Shown piece after piece: positions 42,363 through 50,420 of a stretch of 64,000 nt of DNA. The number at the start of each line of letters is the position of its first letter. Position 1 is the stretch's first letter. The DNA is from Goodfellowiella coeruleoviolacea (GTDB lineage: Bacteria > Actinomycetota > Actinomycetes > Mycobacteriales > Pseudonocardiaceae): positions 85,900-149,899 of the forward strand of contig NZ_JAMTCK010000013.1 of assembly GCF_024171785.1 (NCBI RefSeq), written 5' to 3'. The position numbers and the translations under genes are program-made. Below the pieces are notes generated by a model that was not told where the DNA came from, did no database searches, and saw only the letters and a list, made by a program, of their open reading frames with translations.

Positions 42363-43654
42363 GCCGGTGCCTCCGTTGCCTGCTCTGCCGAAACCGGGGC
42401 GAGGGTGGGGTCGTCGACCACCCGCCGCAGCGCCGCGTACGCCCCACCGCGCCGGGCCGCGTCGAAGCCGAACCGCGCGGCCACCACCGGGGTGCTCGCC
42501 GCCTCCGGGGCCAGCACCCTGCTCGCCATCTCGATGCGCACCGGCTCCACCAGCCAGTCGTGCAGCGCCGCGAAGTAGCCGCCGAGCACGACCTGGGCCG
42601 GGTTGAGCGCGTTGACCAGGATGGCCACGCCCGCGCCCAGCGCCGAGCCGATCTGCTGGAGTGCCGCCACGGTGCGCCGGTCACCGGCCCTGACCCGGGA
42701 GCGGATCACCTCCAGCCGCTGCTCCACGCCCAGCAGCGGGTCGCGGATCGGGTCGTCGGGCATGGCCGCGGCGTGCACCAGTGCGCGCACCCCGACCTGC
42801 GTCTCCCAGCAGCCGCGCCGACCGCAGGAGCAGTAGGGGCCCATCGGGTCCAGCGACATGTGCCCGACCTCGCCGGCGAAGCCGAAGGCGCCACGCACCA
42901 GCTCGCCGTTGGCGACCAGGCCGCCACCCACGCCGACCCCGCCGCTCAGGTAGAGCAGGTCGTCCACTGTGGACGTCTCCGGCCGGTCCGGCGCGGCCGG
43001 CCGGTGGTCGGGCGACTGCCCGGCGCGGGCGTGTTCGGCCAGCGCGCCGAGGTTGGCGTCGTTGTCCACGGCGATCCGGTCCAGGCCGACGCCGGTGCGC
43101 GCGGCCAGGGCGTCGGCCACGGCCACCTCGCGCCAGCGCAGGGTGGCGGCCAGCCGCACCACGCCGCTGTCCACATCGACCAGTCCGGGGGTGGCCACGG
43201 TGAGGCCGGCGACCCAGCCGCCCGCCCCGGCCACCTCGGCCGCGGTCGCCTCGGCCACGGCGGCCAGTTCGTCCAGGGCCCGGTCGGGTGCGAGCGCGGG
43301 CACGTCGCGGGCCAGCCACCGGCGGGCGACCACCGCGCCGGTCAGGTCCAGGGCCACCGCGCCGAGGTGGTCGGCGGCGATGTCCAGCCCGATCCCGCAC
43401 ACCGCGGCCGGGCGGAGTTCCACCAGCTGTCCCGGCCGGCCCGCGCCACCGGCGGCGGCGCCGCCCAGGCGCACCAGCCGGCGCGCCACCAGGTCGGCGA
43501 CCAGCTGCGACACCGTGGCCTTGCTCAGCCCGGCGAGCACGGCGAGCCGGGCCCGGGACGCCGGGCCGTGGTGCTGGAGGGTGCGCAGCAGCAGCGCGAG
43601 GTTGGCGCGGCGCGGCCCGGCGGCGTCGGCCGGGCGTGCTCGCGTGTTCGCCAC
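42359..43654 (-). CDS. ROK-family transcription regulator, first gene of the transporter operon
   Basis: 431-residue ROK repressor. N-terminal winged helix (about 15-75: SRARLAVLAGLSKATVSQLVADL) and a C-terminal sugar-kinase-like domain with VDNDANLGALAEHA, GVGVGGGLVANGELVRGAFGFAGEVGH (part) and the zinc motif CSCGRRGCWE. ROK repressors release DNA on binding a sugar or sugar phosphate. Its position as leader of the importer operon and the palindrome 104 bp upstream (43758-43774) suggest self-regulation of the whole block. Confidence 0.93.
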   Translation of the reverse strand: MANTRARPADAAGPRRANLALLLRTLQHHGPASRARLAVLAGLSKATVSQLVADLVARRLVRLGGAAAGGAGRPGQLVELRPAAVCGIGLDIAADHLGAVALDLTGAVVARRWLARDVPALAPDRALDELAAVAEATAAEVAGAGGWVAGLTVATPGLVDVDSGVVRLAATLRWREVAVADALAARTGVGLDRIAVDNDANLGALAEHARAGQSPDHRPAAPDRPETSTVDDLLYLSGGVGVGGGLVANGELVRGAFGFAGEVGHMSLDPMGPYCSCGRRGCWETQVGVRALVHAAAMPDDPIRDPLLGVEQRLEVIRSRVRAGDRRTVAALQQIGSALGAGVAILVNALNPAQVVLGGYFAALHDWLVEPVRIEMASRVLAPEAASTPVVAARFGFDAARRGGAYAALRRVVDDPTLAPVSAEQATEAPA

Positions 43655-44027
43655 TGCTGCTCCACTTCGTTGGGGAAGCGATCGAACCTGCGTGGTTCAA
43701 CTCACACAGAACCGTGCCCAACCGCTACTTCGGGCGCAATCCACCGTTTGTCGTATCAAAGTGGAACACACTTTCGCCTGAACTGATCAAAAGTCGGCTC
43801 ATTTCACGCGAAAGTAGCGGCCCGAGTACGCAGCGCGAGCAACTGAAGGCCGAACCGCGCCCAGCCGGACTCCCCCGAGCCGGCGGACGCCGGCACGGGT
43901 TCAGGGCGATGCGAAAGGTGCGGAACGGGTCGAGGCCGGTTCAGCTCAGCCCAGTGGTTCAGCCCAGTGGTTCAGGCCGGTGGCTCAGGCCAAGCCCGGG
44001 GTGGGGCGGCGCGGTCCGGGGGCGGGC
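43655..44027. other. 373-bp promoter region of the minus-strand block
   Basis: Separates the two ROK genes. The half next to the first ROK gene (43680-43820) is clearly A/T-richer than the surroundings and contains the palindrome listed separately, so the main promoter of the ABC/ebo block should be here. The half near the second ROK stop (43920-43995) has short direct repeats of ggttcagcccagt. Confidence 0.55.
43758..43774 (-). promoter_or_regulatory. Candidate ROK operator palindrome
   Basis: aaagtggaacacacttt: 6-bp inverted repeat aaagtg/cacttt with a 5-bp spacer, in an A/T-rich patch 104 bp upstream of the ROK start. On the minus strand a -10-like tgatac lies at its downstream edge. Typical size for a dimeric winged-helix repressor site; assignment to this ROK protein is inference from position. 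Confidence 0.5.
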
Positions 44028-45233
44028 TCAGCCGCGGTGCACCGCGAAGGCGTGCTCGGTGGCCAGCCAGGACGCGCCCACCACCCCGGCCAGGTCCCCC
44101 AGCTCGGACAGCACGATCGGCAGGTTGCCGGTGGCCAGCGGCATGGACCGGCGGTAGACCGAGCTGCGCACCTCGGCGAGCAGCTGGTGGCCGAGCAGCG
44201 CCACCCCGCCGCCGATCACCACCATGCCGGGGTTGATGAAGCTGACCAGCGAGGCCACCACGTGGCCCAGCCGCCGGCCGCCCTCCCGCACCAGGTTGAT
44301 CGAGGCGAAGTCACCCGAGGCCGCGGCCACGCCCACGTCCCGGGCGGTCAGCGTGCCCTGGCGGGCCAGCACCTCGGCCAGGTGCGCCGAGCGGCCACTG
44401 CGGGCCAGCGTGAGCGCGTCCCTGGCCAGGGCGGCGCCACCGAAGTAGGCCTCCAGGCAGCCGACCTCACCGCAGGCGCACGCCGGGCCGTAGTCGTCGA
44501 GCCGGATGTGGCCGATGTCCCCGGCCGTGCCGGCCACCCCCCGGTACACCCGCCCGCCGAGCAGGATGCCGCAGCCGATGCCGGTGCCGACCTTGACGAA
44601 CACCAGGTCGTCCAGGGAGCGGGCCACGCCGGCGTGCCGCTCGCCCAGGGCCATCACGTTCACGTCGTTGTCCACCGCGACCGGGCAGCCCCACCGCCCG
44701 GCCAGCCGGTCGCGCACCGGGAACCGGTCCCAGCCCGGCATGATCGGCGGCGCCACCGGCATCCCCTCGCGGAAGCTCACCGGCCCGGGCAGCCCCACCC
44801 CGGCGGCCACCAGCCGGCCCGGCACCTCGGCCATGACCTGCTCGGCCAGGGCGGCGACCCGGTCCAGCACGGTGGTGGGCCCCTGGCGCACGTCGCACTC
44901 CTGGGACTGGTGGGCGAGCACCTCGCAGCGCGCGTCGGTCACCGCCACCCCGATCGAGGTAGCGCCCACGTCGACGGCGAGGAACCGCAGGTCGGTGGCG
45001 AGTTCCACCAGCGTGGAGCGCCGCCCGCCCCGACTGGCCGCCGGCCCGCCGGACTCCACCAGCCGCACCTCGGCCAGCCGACCCAACTCGGTGGCCAGCC
45101 GCGCCCTGGGCAGCTCCAGCCGCTCCCCCAGCTCCACCCGGGACAGCGGACCCTCGTCGCGCAGCAGCGTCAGCAACCGCGACTGGTGCCGCGACGCCAC
45201 ACCCGGTGCTGCCCCCTGTACCGGCACGCCCAC
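44028..45233 (-). CDS. Second ROK-family transcription regulator
   Basis: 401-residue ROK protein with an N-terminal winged helix (about 18-70: LLTLLRDEGPLSRVELGERL), kinase-like motifs VDVGATSIGVAVTD and VDNDVNVMALGERHAG, GTGIGCGILLGGRVYRGVAG and the zinc motif CACGEVGCLEAYFGG. GTG at 45233 is chosen because gaggtga lies 8 bp upstream. Codes on the same strand as the transporter operon but 373 bp before its leader gene, so it is a separate unit; it may sense a second ligand for the same or another operon. Confidence 0.9.
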   Translation of the reverse strand: MGVPVQGAAPGVASRHQSRLLTLLRDEGPLSRVELGERLELPRARLATELGRLAEVRLVESGGPAASRGGRRSTLVELATDLRFLAVDVGATSIGVAVTDARCEVLAHQSQECDVRQGPTTVLDRVAALAEQVMAEVPGRLVAAGVGLPGPVSFREGMPVAPPIMPGWDRFPVRDRLAGRWGCPVAVDNDVNVMALGERHAGVARSLDDLVFVKVGTGIGCGILLGGRVYRGVAGTAGDIGHIRLDDYGPACACGEVGCLEAYFGGAALARDALTLARSGRSAHLAEVLARQGTLTARDVGVAAASGDFASINLVREGGRRLGHVVASLVSFINPGMVVIGGGVALLGHQLLAEVRSSVYRRSMPLATGNLPIVLSELGDLAGVVGASWLATEHAFAVHRG

Positions 45234-45341
45234 CCGTTCACCTCGCGACGCTTGAGCCAACGACCACTGAGCCACCCATTCAAGCGCAGCCCCGCACCAG
45301 GCCGGCCGGTCAGGTTGCCCAGCAACCACCACATCAGCGAA

Positions 45342-45372
45342 GAGCGCCCGGCGACCACGTCCCCGGGCGCTC
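45342..45372 (-). terminator. Hairpin terminator after the DUF397 genes
   Basis: gagcgcccgg / ccgggcgctc, 10-bp perfect stem with an 11-base loop, 14 bp past the stop of the last DUF397 gene on the minus strand. Confidence 0.65.
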
Positions 45373-45385
45373 CACCGTGTTCAGC

Positions 45386-45577
45386 TCAGTGCCGGACGTC
45401 GAGCCGACCACCCTTGACGGCCGAGAGAAACGCGGCGAACGCCGCAGACTCGAATGTCAGAGTTCCAGCCGCCGGCCGCTTGCTGTCCCGAACAAAGCTC
45501 CGGTCGACAGAAACGAGCATCTCAACGCAGTTGTTGTCCGGCTGACCGCTGTACGAACTCTTCCGCCAAGTCGACAT
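45386..45577 (-). CDS. DUF397 small protein
   Basis: 63-residue DUF397 protein: TWRKSSYSGQPDNNCVEM at the N-terminus, VRDSKRPAAGTLTF and AAFAAFLSAVKGGRLD at the C-terminus are family marks. In Streptomyces, DUF397 proteins pair with WhiJ/Scr1-type HTH regulators. The start codon follows the stop of the second DUF397 gene by one base, so the two are co-translated. Confidence 0.92.
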   Translation of the reverse strand: MSTWRKSSYSGQPDNNCVEMLVSVDRSFVRDSKRPAAGTLTFESAAFAAFLSAVKGGRLDVRH

Positions 45578-45578
45578 T

Positions 45579-45797
45579 TTATCGCCCCAAGTCGTATTGA
45601 CCGGCCTTCACGTTCAGGAGGAACCCGCTGAACACAGTGGTTGGGAAAATGATGGCCGGCCCACTCGCGAACTTGCTGTCGCGGACGGCAGTTCCCGCGC
45701 CGACGCGGGCAAGTTCAACGCACTGTGCCCCGCCACCTCCACTGAACGTGCTCTTTCGCCAGGTTGCCCCAGCAAGGGTGGATGCAGGCTGCCACAT
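45579..45797 (-). CDS. DUF397 small protein (second copy)
   Basis: 72-residue DUF397 protein: ATWRKSTFSGGGGAQCVELARV, VRDSKFASGPAIIFP and FSGFLLNVKAGQYDLG (parts). It differs from its downstream neighbour by an N-terminal extension. Lies 11 bp after the HTH regulator stop; together the three form a WhiJ-like regulatory unit. Confidence 0.92.
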   Translation of the reverse strand: MWQPASTLAGATWRKSTFSGGGGAQCVELARVGAGTAVRDSKFASGPAIIFPTTVFSGFLLNVKAGQYDLGR

Positions 45798-45808
45798 GTG
45801 TCGCTCCC

Positions 45809-46639
45809 TCAGTCGGCAATGTCTCGAATACGGTCTTGCAACAGACTTCTGGTGTCCTCGTCAGACAGACTTCGCTCCCACATCTGTTCGAGGACCAGAC
45901 TGTACGCTCCAGGGGTCTTGATGTAGTCCGCACCGGTCAACGTCTCCGCGTACACGATGTGCGCCTTCGCCGCCTCGATGTAGAGCAGCGTGAAGGGGCA
46001 GCTCAAGCCTGGGGCCGCACCAGATTGGAACGGCATCACGCGGATCGCCACGTGCGGAAGCCGCGAAAAATCGAGCACACGCTCCAGTTGGCGGCGGAGC
46101 ACCCCGTTCCCACCCACTTGGCGGTACAGCGCCTCCTCACCCAATATCAGGCGAGTACGAGTGGAGCTTGCCCGAAGACGCTCACCCCTTTCCTCCCGAG
46201 CAGCAGCCATGCCCATGACTTCACTGCCAAGGATCACGGGCGACCACATGAGCTGAGCGCGAGCGTATTCCATCGTTTGCAGAAGACCAGGGACTTCTGG
46301 GTACACCATGTCGATCGTGGACGCTACCCGCTCAAATGCCACATAATCGCGTCCGGAGTCCGCCACGCGTTCCGGTGCCGCGTACCGGCGTGACGCGGCG
46401 GCCAGCCTGCGAATGTCCTCAGCCTCGGCACCAATCACGTTGCACAGCTTGAGCAGCGCTTCAGTGTCCTTCGGAGACGGTGAAATCCGCCCAGTCTCGA
46501 TCTTGCTGAGCTTTCCTCGGTACCAACGAAGGGCGCTGTTAGCTGCTTCCAGTCCAAGTCCAGCCCGCTCGCGTAGCTCCCTCGCTCGGTTCCCGAGGAT
46601 CAGACGCTGGACAACTGGCCCGGGATCTTCCTCCGCCAT
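45809..46639 (-). CDS. Scr1/WhiJ-type helix-turn-helix regulator
   Basis: 276-residue regulator. N-terminal HTH_31/XRE domain (about 10-70: RARELRERAGLGLEAANSAL, KLSKIETGRISPSPKDTEALL) and the long C-terminal DUF5753/Scr1 domain (about 95-270: YPEVPGLLQTMEYARA, LILGEEALYRQVGG, HVAIRVMPFQSGAAPGL, YIKTPGAYSLVLEQMWERS). ATG at 46639 preferred over an upstream extension because the HTH begins about 10 residues later and the RBS ggagga fits. Codon use is less GC-rich than in the metabolic genes to the left. Binds DNA and is modulated by the two DUF397 proteins (family knowledge). Confidence 0.93.
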   Translation of the reverse strand: MAEEDPGPVVQRLILGNRARELRERAGLGLEAANSALRWYRGKLSKIETGRISPSPKDTEALLKLCNVIGAEAEDIRRLAAASRRYAAPERVADSGRDYVAFERVASTIDMVYPEVPGLLQTMEYARAQLMWSPVILGSEVMGMAAAREERGERLRASSTRTRLILGEEALYRQVGGNGVLRRQLERVLDFSRLPHVAIRVMPFQSGAAPGLSCPFTLLYIEAAKAHIVYAETLTGADYIKTPGAYSLVLEQMWERSLSDEDTRSLLQDRIRDIAD

Positions 46640-46856
46640 GAGGCAAGTCTGCCCCAGCCGCGCCCACGTGAGCCGAACACCCAAGAGCTACCGACAGCAA
46701 CACATCTGCACCCGTTCGGGGCAGGACAATGTTTGCGTCACTCGCGTAGTCTCTCGAAACCACGGTGCTCCTGACCTCATCCCGCTCTACCCGCCCCCAC
46801 TTCCGTCCACTGAGGACAGTCGAGATCACGTCAGCCACGTTGATACGGAGGTGTTC

Positions 46857-47441
46857 ATGACGTACGCCTACGTCCTGTGCGAGGTGCACAATCCGAACAG
46901 GATCTGCGAGTGGTACGAGAAGTTGAAGGTCGAGCTGGTGGAGATCTCCGACGTCTCGCCGGAGTCATTGCGGGAGCACACGAACAGGCTGCGCGAGTGG
47001 GGCCTGCGCGAGCTGACGGCCGGCCAGTACGACGACGCGAAGTACGCGGCGCTGCTGGTGGAACCGCGCAAGGACATGTGCGGCAACGACTTCGTCGACA
47101 CCAGCGCCCCCTACTACTGGGAGGACATCTTCTGGTTCGACGGTTACGCCCTGGTCGAGCCGCCCAGCGAGGACACCGGTGCCCCCTCGCTGACCCTTCG
47201 ACTGGACAAGGACACCACGGCGTCCTACCTCGGTGCCGCCAGCGGTGAACCGGCCCTGGTCGTCGCCACCGCCGACGGTCAGGTCACCTTCGAGCCGTCC
47301 GACCCCGCCCACCTCACCCACGACGACCTGCGCATCGCCCACCGCCTGCTGGTCGCGGCCCAGGCGTTCCACGACGCGTGCTGGCGTGGCTGCGCCCAGA
47401 ACAGGATCAACACCACGTGGCGCGCCAGCGCGTCGGACTGA
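46857..47441 (+). CDS. Hypothetical protein, ESX-region leader
   Basis: 194-residue protein of unknown function, no signal peptide or transmembrane segment. It begins MTYAYVLCEVHNPNRICEWY and ends with a Cys-containing helical region (FHDACWRGCAQNR). Asp/Glu-rich and soluble. ATG chosen because ggaggt lies 5 bp upstream. Divergent from the Scr1 regulator across 217 bp, so it is a candidate target of that regulator. I do not recognise the family. Confidence 0.7.
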   Translation: MTYAYVLCEVHNPNRICEWYEKLKVELVEISDVSPESLREHTNRLREWGLRELTAGQYDDAKYAALLVEPRKDMCGNDFVDTSAPYYWEDIFWFDGYALVEPPSEDTGAPSLTLRLDKDTTASYLGAASGEPALVVATADGQVTFEPSDPAHLTHDDLRIAHRLLVAAQAFHDACWRGCAQNRINTTWRASASD

Positions 47442-47451
47442 CCGCTGGCGC

Positions 47452-47703
47452 GTGTGCCTGCTGGCTCCGCTGTTCCTGTCGGCTACGGCCGCCTGCACCG
47501 CGCCGATGCCCGCCGACCCGGCCAGTGCCCCAGCCGCTGATCCGGGTTTCGCCAGCGAGCGGGTCGGCCTTCCCGCTCCCCGGCCGGACACTCGCGCCTC
47601 GGCTGCCCGATGGGCAGCGGACAACCTCGACCCACCGGACCTCTCGAAGAAGGCACTGGCCGACGCCATCGCCACGGACGTGATCAAGTCCCAGTTCAAC
47701 TGA
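47452..47703 (+). CDS. Small putative lipoprotein
   Basis: 83-residue product with a short hydrophobic N-terminus (CLLAPLFLSATAAC) and a lipobox-like TAAC at about 13-16, then an Ala/Pro-rich stretch and a helical tail. The GTG start begins 10 bp after the preceding stop, so translation may be coupled. The n-region lacks positive charges, so lipidation is uncertain. No family recognised. Confidence 0.45.
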   Translation: MCLLAPLFLSATAACTAPMPADPASAPAADPGFASERVGLPAPRPDTRASAARWAADNLDPPDLSKKALADAIATDVIKSQFN

Positions 47704-47828
47704 CAGTGCGCCCCGCTACGCCACTCGCGTGACGTCCGGCCCATTCACTCAACTCCACCCCGCTGCGTGTCCGACTTGCTACAGTCAGTGCGTTTGCCAG
47801 AGTGAGAAAGTGGATGTGAGGGGAGTCA

Positions 47829-48242
47829 GTGAACGAGTGGCGTGGGGCGGACCGGCCCTTCGACAACGCGCCTTGGAACAAGGAAAACCAGCCAGCGCCG
47901 CCGGTCCAGCCGTGGAGCGGGGGCGGCGGCAAGGTCACCGTTAACAAGGACAACGTCCTCCAGATCGCCAAACTCTTCCAGGACAAAGCCATCCAGCTGT
48001 ATGAAACTGTCGACCGCCGAGCTAATCGGATGCGTTCCAAGCCGGCCTGGGATGATCCGGTGAGTAAGGATATGGCTCGCGTGCTCAACTATCGACTTAT
48101 TGACGCCTCAGACTCATATATTTCCCGGGCTCGCCAGTACGCTGACAACCTTGCCGATACGGCAGAAGAGCTTAAGGCGACCGCGAAGTCGTACGGATAT
48201 ACAGATGAGGACATCAAGCGGGCGCTAGACGAGAACGGTTGA
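47829..48242 (+). CDS. Small ESX/type VII secretion-associated helical protein
   Basis: 137 residues: an N-terminal Pro/Trp-rich flexible part (about 1-35) and a helical hairpin-like part (about 38-130). The C-terminus SYGYTDEDIKRAL contains the YxxxD/E signal of type VII secretion substrates. Size and layout resemble WXG100/PE-like partners although no central WxG is present. GTG start with a gagggg RBS. Followed 49 bp later by a DUF3558 lipoprotein and then a PPE-like gene, in line with a secreted pair. Confidence 0.7.
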   Translation: MNEWRGADRPFDNAPWNKENQPAPPVQPWSGGGGKVTVNKDNVLQIAKLFQDKAIQLYETVDRRANRMRSKPAWDDPVSKDMARVLNYRLIDASDSYISRARQYADNLADTAEELKATAKSYGYTDEDIKRALDENG

Positions 48243-48291
48243 CAGCAGACGGGCTGTAAAGCCACAAAAGAGTGACGAGAACGGAGAATCG

Positions 48292-48930
48292 TTGACCACG
48301 ACTGCTGCTGGTCGCTGCATAGTGCTTAGTACAGCGATCGGTGTCGGTGCACTCATCCTTGCTTCATGTAGTCCGATGCGGGATCAGCCCTCTGTCAGTG
48401 GGACCCAGCAGACTTCCTCCAGCGCTGTCTCGACTGGCAGGACCAGTGGTGACGGCGGAGAGAGCCTGCCCAAGCGCCCTGAAGAGTTGAAGGTTGACGG
48501 CATTGATCCCTGCAAGCTGTTGACTGAGTCGCAGCAGAAGGAGCTTGGCACGGACCAAGCGCCTCGTTTGAACGCAGACGGAGCTGACAGCCTGGGCAAT
48601 CCCCTATGTGGCTACCGGAAAGTTGAAGGCACGCCACGTTATGGCTATTCGGTTTCGCTTGTTCCTCAGGAAGGGGCGGACGTCTGGCTGAAGGAGAAGC
48701 GCAACGCTGAGGTCAAGGTGCTGAATGTGGGCGGCTTCGGCGCGGTGGAGACTCGACTACCGGGTGACCAGGACATCTCGTGCAATGTCGTGGTGGATGT
48801 CGCCGAGGGGCAGAGCCTTGACATGCAGTTCACGCTTTACACGGCAGGCGCGATACCGCTGGAGCAGATGTGCGCCAATGCCAGGCATGGCGCCGAACTG
48901 GCTGTGCAGACGTTGCAGACGTTGAAGTGA
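48292..48930 (+). CDS. DUF3558 lipoprotein
   Basis: 212-residue lipoprotein: signal peptide with lipobox ILASC (Cys26), Ser/Thr-rich linker, then a DUF3558 domain (about 68-212) with DPCKLLTESQQKELG, NPLCGYRKVEG and SLDMQFTLYTAG. DUF3558 proteins frequently neighbour ESX substrates in Pseudonocardiales; function unknown. The start is TTG at 48292 preceded by ggag. Confidence 0.85.
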   Translation: MTTTAAGRCIVLSTAIGVGALILASCSPMRDQPSVSGTQQTSSSAVSTGRTSGDGGESLPKRPEELKVDGIDPCKLLTESQQKELGTDQAPRLNADGADSLGNPLCGYRKVEGTPRYGYSVSLVPQEGADVWLKEKRNAEVKVLNVGGFGAVETRLPGDQDISCNVVVDVAEGQSLDMQFTLYTAGAIPLEQMCANARHGAELAVQTLQTLK

Positions 48931-48948
48931 ACGGGATTAGGGGGAGCG

Positions 48949-50340
48949 ATGATTCCGGAGATTCGGTACAACCGGTTCGAGGGCGTGGGCCTGCCCGAGA
49001 AGAACGGATGGATGCAGCAGGGTGAGGGGCCGATGGCCCTGATTTCGACGCAGGACGAGTTGCGCGGTCTGGGTGAGGACATCGCCGATGCTGAGGCCGA
49101 CCTGCGGCGGGCCATTTCCGATCTGGGGGGATCGTGGGAAGGTGGCGCGGCGGAGTCGGCGAGTGCGCAGTTCGTGGCGGCCGCTGACTGGTTGGGTGAT
49201 TCCGGGGATCTGACCAGCCAGGCGAGCCGGGGTGTTGAGGAGCAGGCGACTGCGGCTGGGGATGTGCGGAACAAGGTGCCACCGCCGCCAAGTCTGGACC
49301 AGAGCTTTGGTGATCGCCTTCAGGATGGGGCGGCGAGCATGGTCAACGCGTGGACGTTCGGCGTGTTCGACGTGCAGACCGACGCGCAGGAGAAGGTGGC
49401 CGCCTATCGGCAGGCCGACCAGGAAGCCAACCGGGCGCTGTACGAGTACGAGTCGGCCACTCGTGCTCGGGCGACGAGCATGCCGGCCATGCGGGAGCCG
49501 CCGACGATGGTGGTGAACCCGGCTCCGGTGACCGACACCACCAACGTTCAGTCGGTTGATTCGTCGACGTATTCGGTTGATCGGCGGGCGGGGCAGGCCG
49601 ACCCGTCGTACGCCTCGTATGCCACGACCGGGGATCAGGTGCGGCGGGCACCGTCGCTGCCACCGACCACTCCAGGAGTGGACTACCCGGGTGTGGTTCC
49701 GCCGCGAGGACCGGACCCCGTCCGGCAGGTGCGACCGGTGCCGTGTCCACCGGTGGACACGACCACTCCGTCCTTCCACCACCAAGACCCGGTGTCCGAA
49801 GTGGAGCGTCAACGGCAGCTGGAGCAGCAGCGGGAACAGCAGCGCCTGGAGCAGCTGCGCCGCGAGTACGAGGACGGCCTGCGGCAGCGGCGCGAGGCGC
49901 AGCGCCTGCCCGCGTGGGGGTTGCCGCCGGGAGGTGTTGGGCAGGGACCGGGTGGAACGGTTGGTGGCGTGGGGTCGCGGGGCCTGGCTGGTGCGGGAAC
50001 GCGAGGTGGTATCCCCGGTGGCGTGCCCGGTGGGGGCGAGCCGGGTGGCAGGGTCCCGGGTGGGGTGGCCCGGCCGGGTGTGGGCGCGGTCGCGGATGAG
50101 CGGGTTGGTGGGGCGGCGGGCACCCGGGCTGGCACGGCGGCCGGTGCTGGTGCGGGACGTGGGGTTGGCGCGGCTGCTGGTGCGGGCATGGGTGCCGGTG
50201 CGGTCGGGCGCGGCGGCAAGGGCGAGGAGGACGTGGAGCACTCCGACAAGTACGCCCGTCCCACCGATGAGCACTTCGTTGACGACGAGGGTGGGCAGAA
50301 GGTCGCGCCGCCGGTGATCGGCGAGCTGCCGCACCGCTGA
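48949..50340 (+). CDS. PPE-like ESX substrate
   Basis: 463-residue protein. The N-terminal helical part (about 1-190) begins IRYNRFEGVGLPEKNG and has the WxG-like turn LGGSWEGGAAESA near 60-72 between two long helices, as in PPE/WXG proteins. It is followed by a Pro-rich region, a charged Gln/Arg coiled segment (about 285-315) and a Gly/Ala/Arg low-complexity tail (about 325-430) ending in an acidic C-terminus. Likely exported by a type VII system with the small partner upstream, EspG-like chaperone downstream. RBS ggggag before the ATG. Confidence 0.83.
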   Translation: MIPEIRYNRFEGVGLPEKNGWMQQGEGPMALISTQDELRGLGEDIADAEADLRRAISDLGGSWEGGAAESASAQFVAAADWLGDSGDLTSQASRGVEEQATAAGDVRNKVPPPPSLDQSFGDRLQDGAASMVNAWTFGVFDVQTDAQEKVAAYRQADQEANRALYEYESATRARATSMPAMREPPTMVVNPAPVTDTTNVQSVDSSTYSVDRRAGQADPSYASYATTGDQVRRAPSLPPTTPGVDYPGVVPPRGPDPVRQVRPVPCPPVDTTTPSFHHQDPVSEVERQRQLEQQREQQRLEQLRREYEDGLRQRREAQRLPAWGLPPGGVGQGPGGTVGGVGSRGLAGAGTRGGIPGGVPGGGEPGGRVPGGVARPGVGAVADERVGGAAGTRAGTAAGAGAGRGVGAAAGAGMGAGAVGRGGKGEEDVEHSDKYARPTDEHFVDDEGGQKVAPPVIGELPHR

Positions 50341-50370
50341 TCACGCGTTCTCACCCCACCTGATTCCCCA

Positions 50371-50394
50371 CCCCGTGACGTTGCTGTCGCGGGG
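50371..50394 (+). terminator. Terminator hairpin after the PPE-like gene
   Basis: ccccgtgac / gtcgcgggg, a 9-bp stem with one G-T type mismatch and a 6-base loop, followed by ttt; 30 bp after the PPE-like stop and 26 bp before the EspG-like start. Confidence 0.65.
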
Positions 50395-50420
50395 TTTCCG
50401 CTGCTCGTGTTGGTGAGGCG

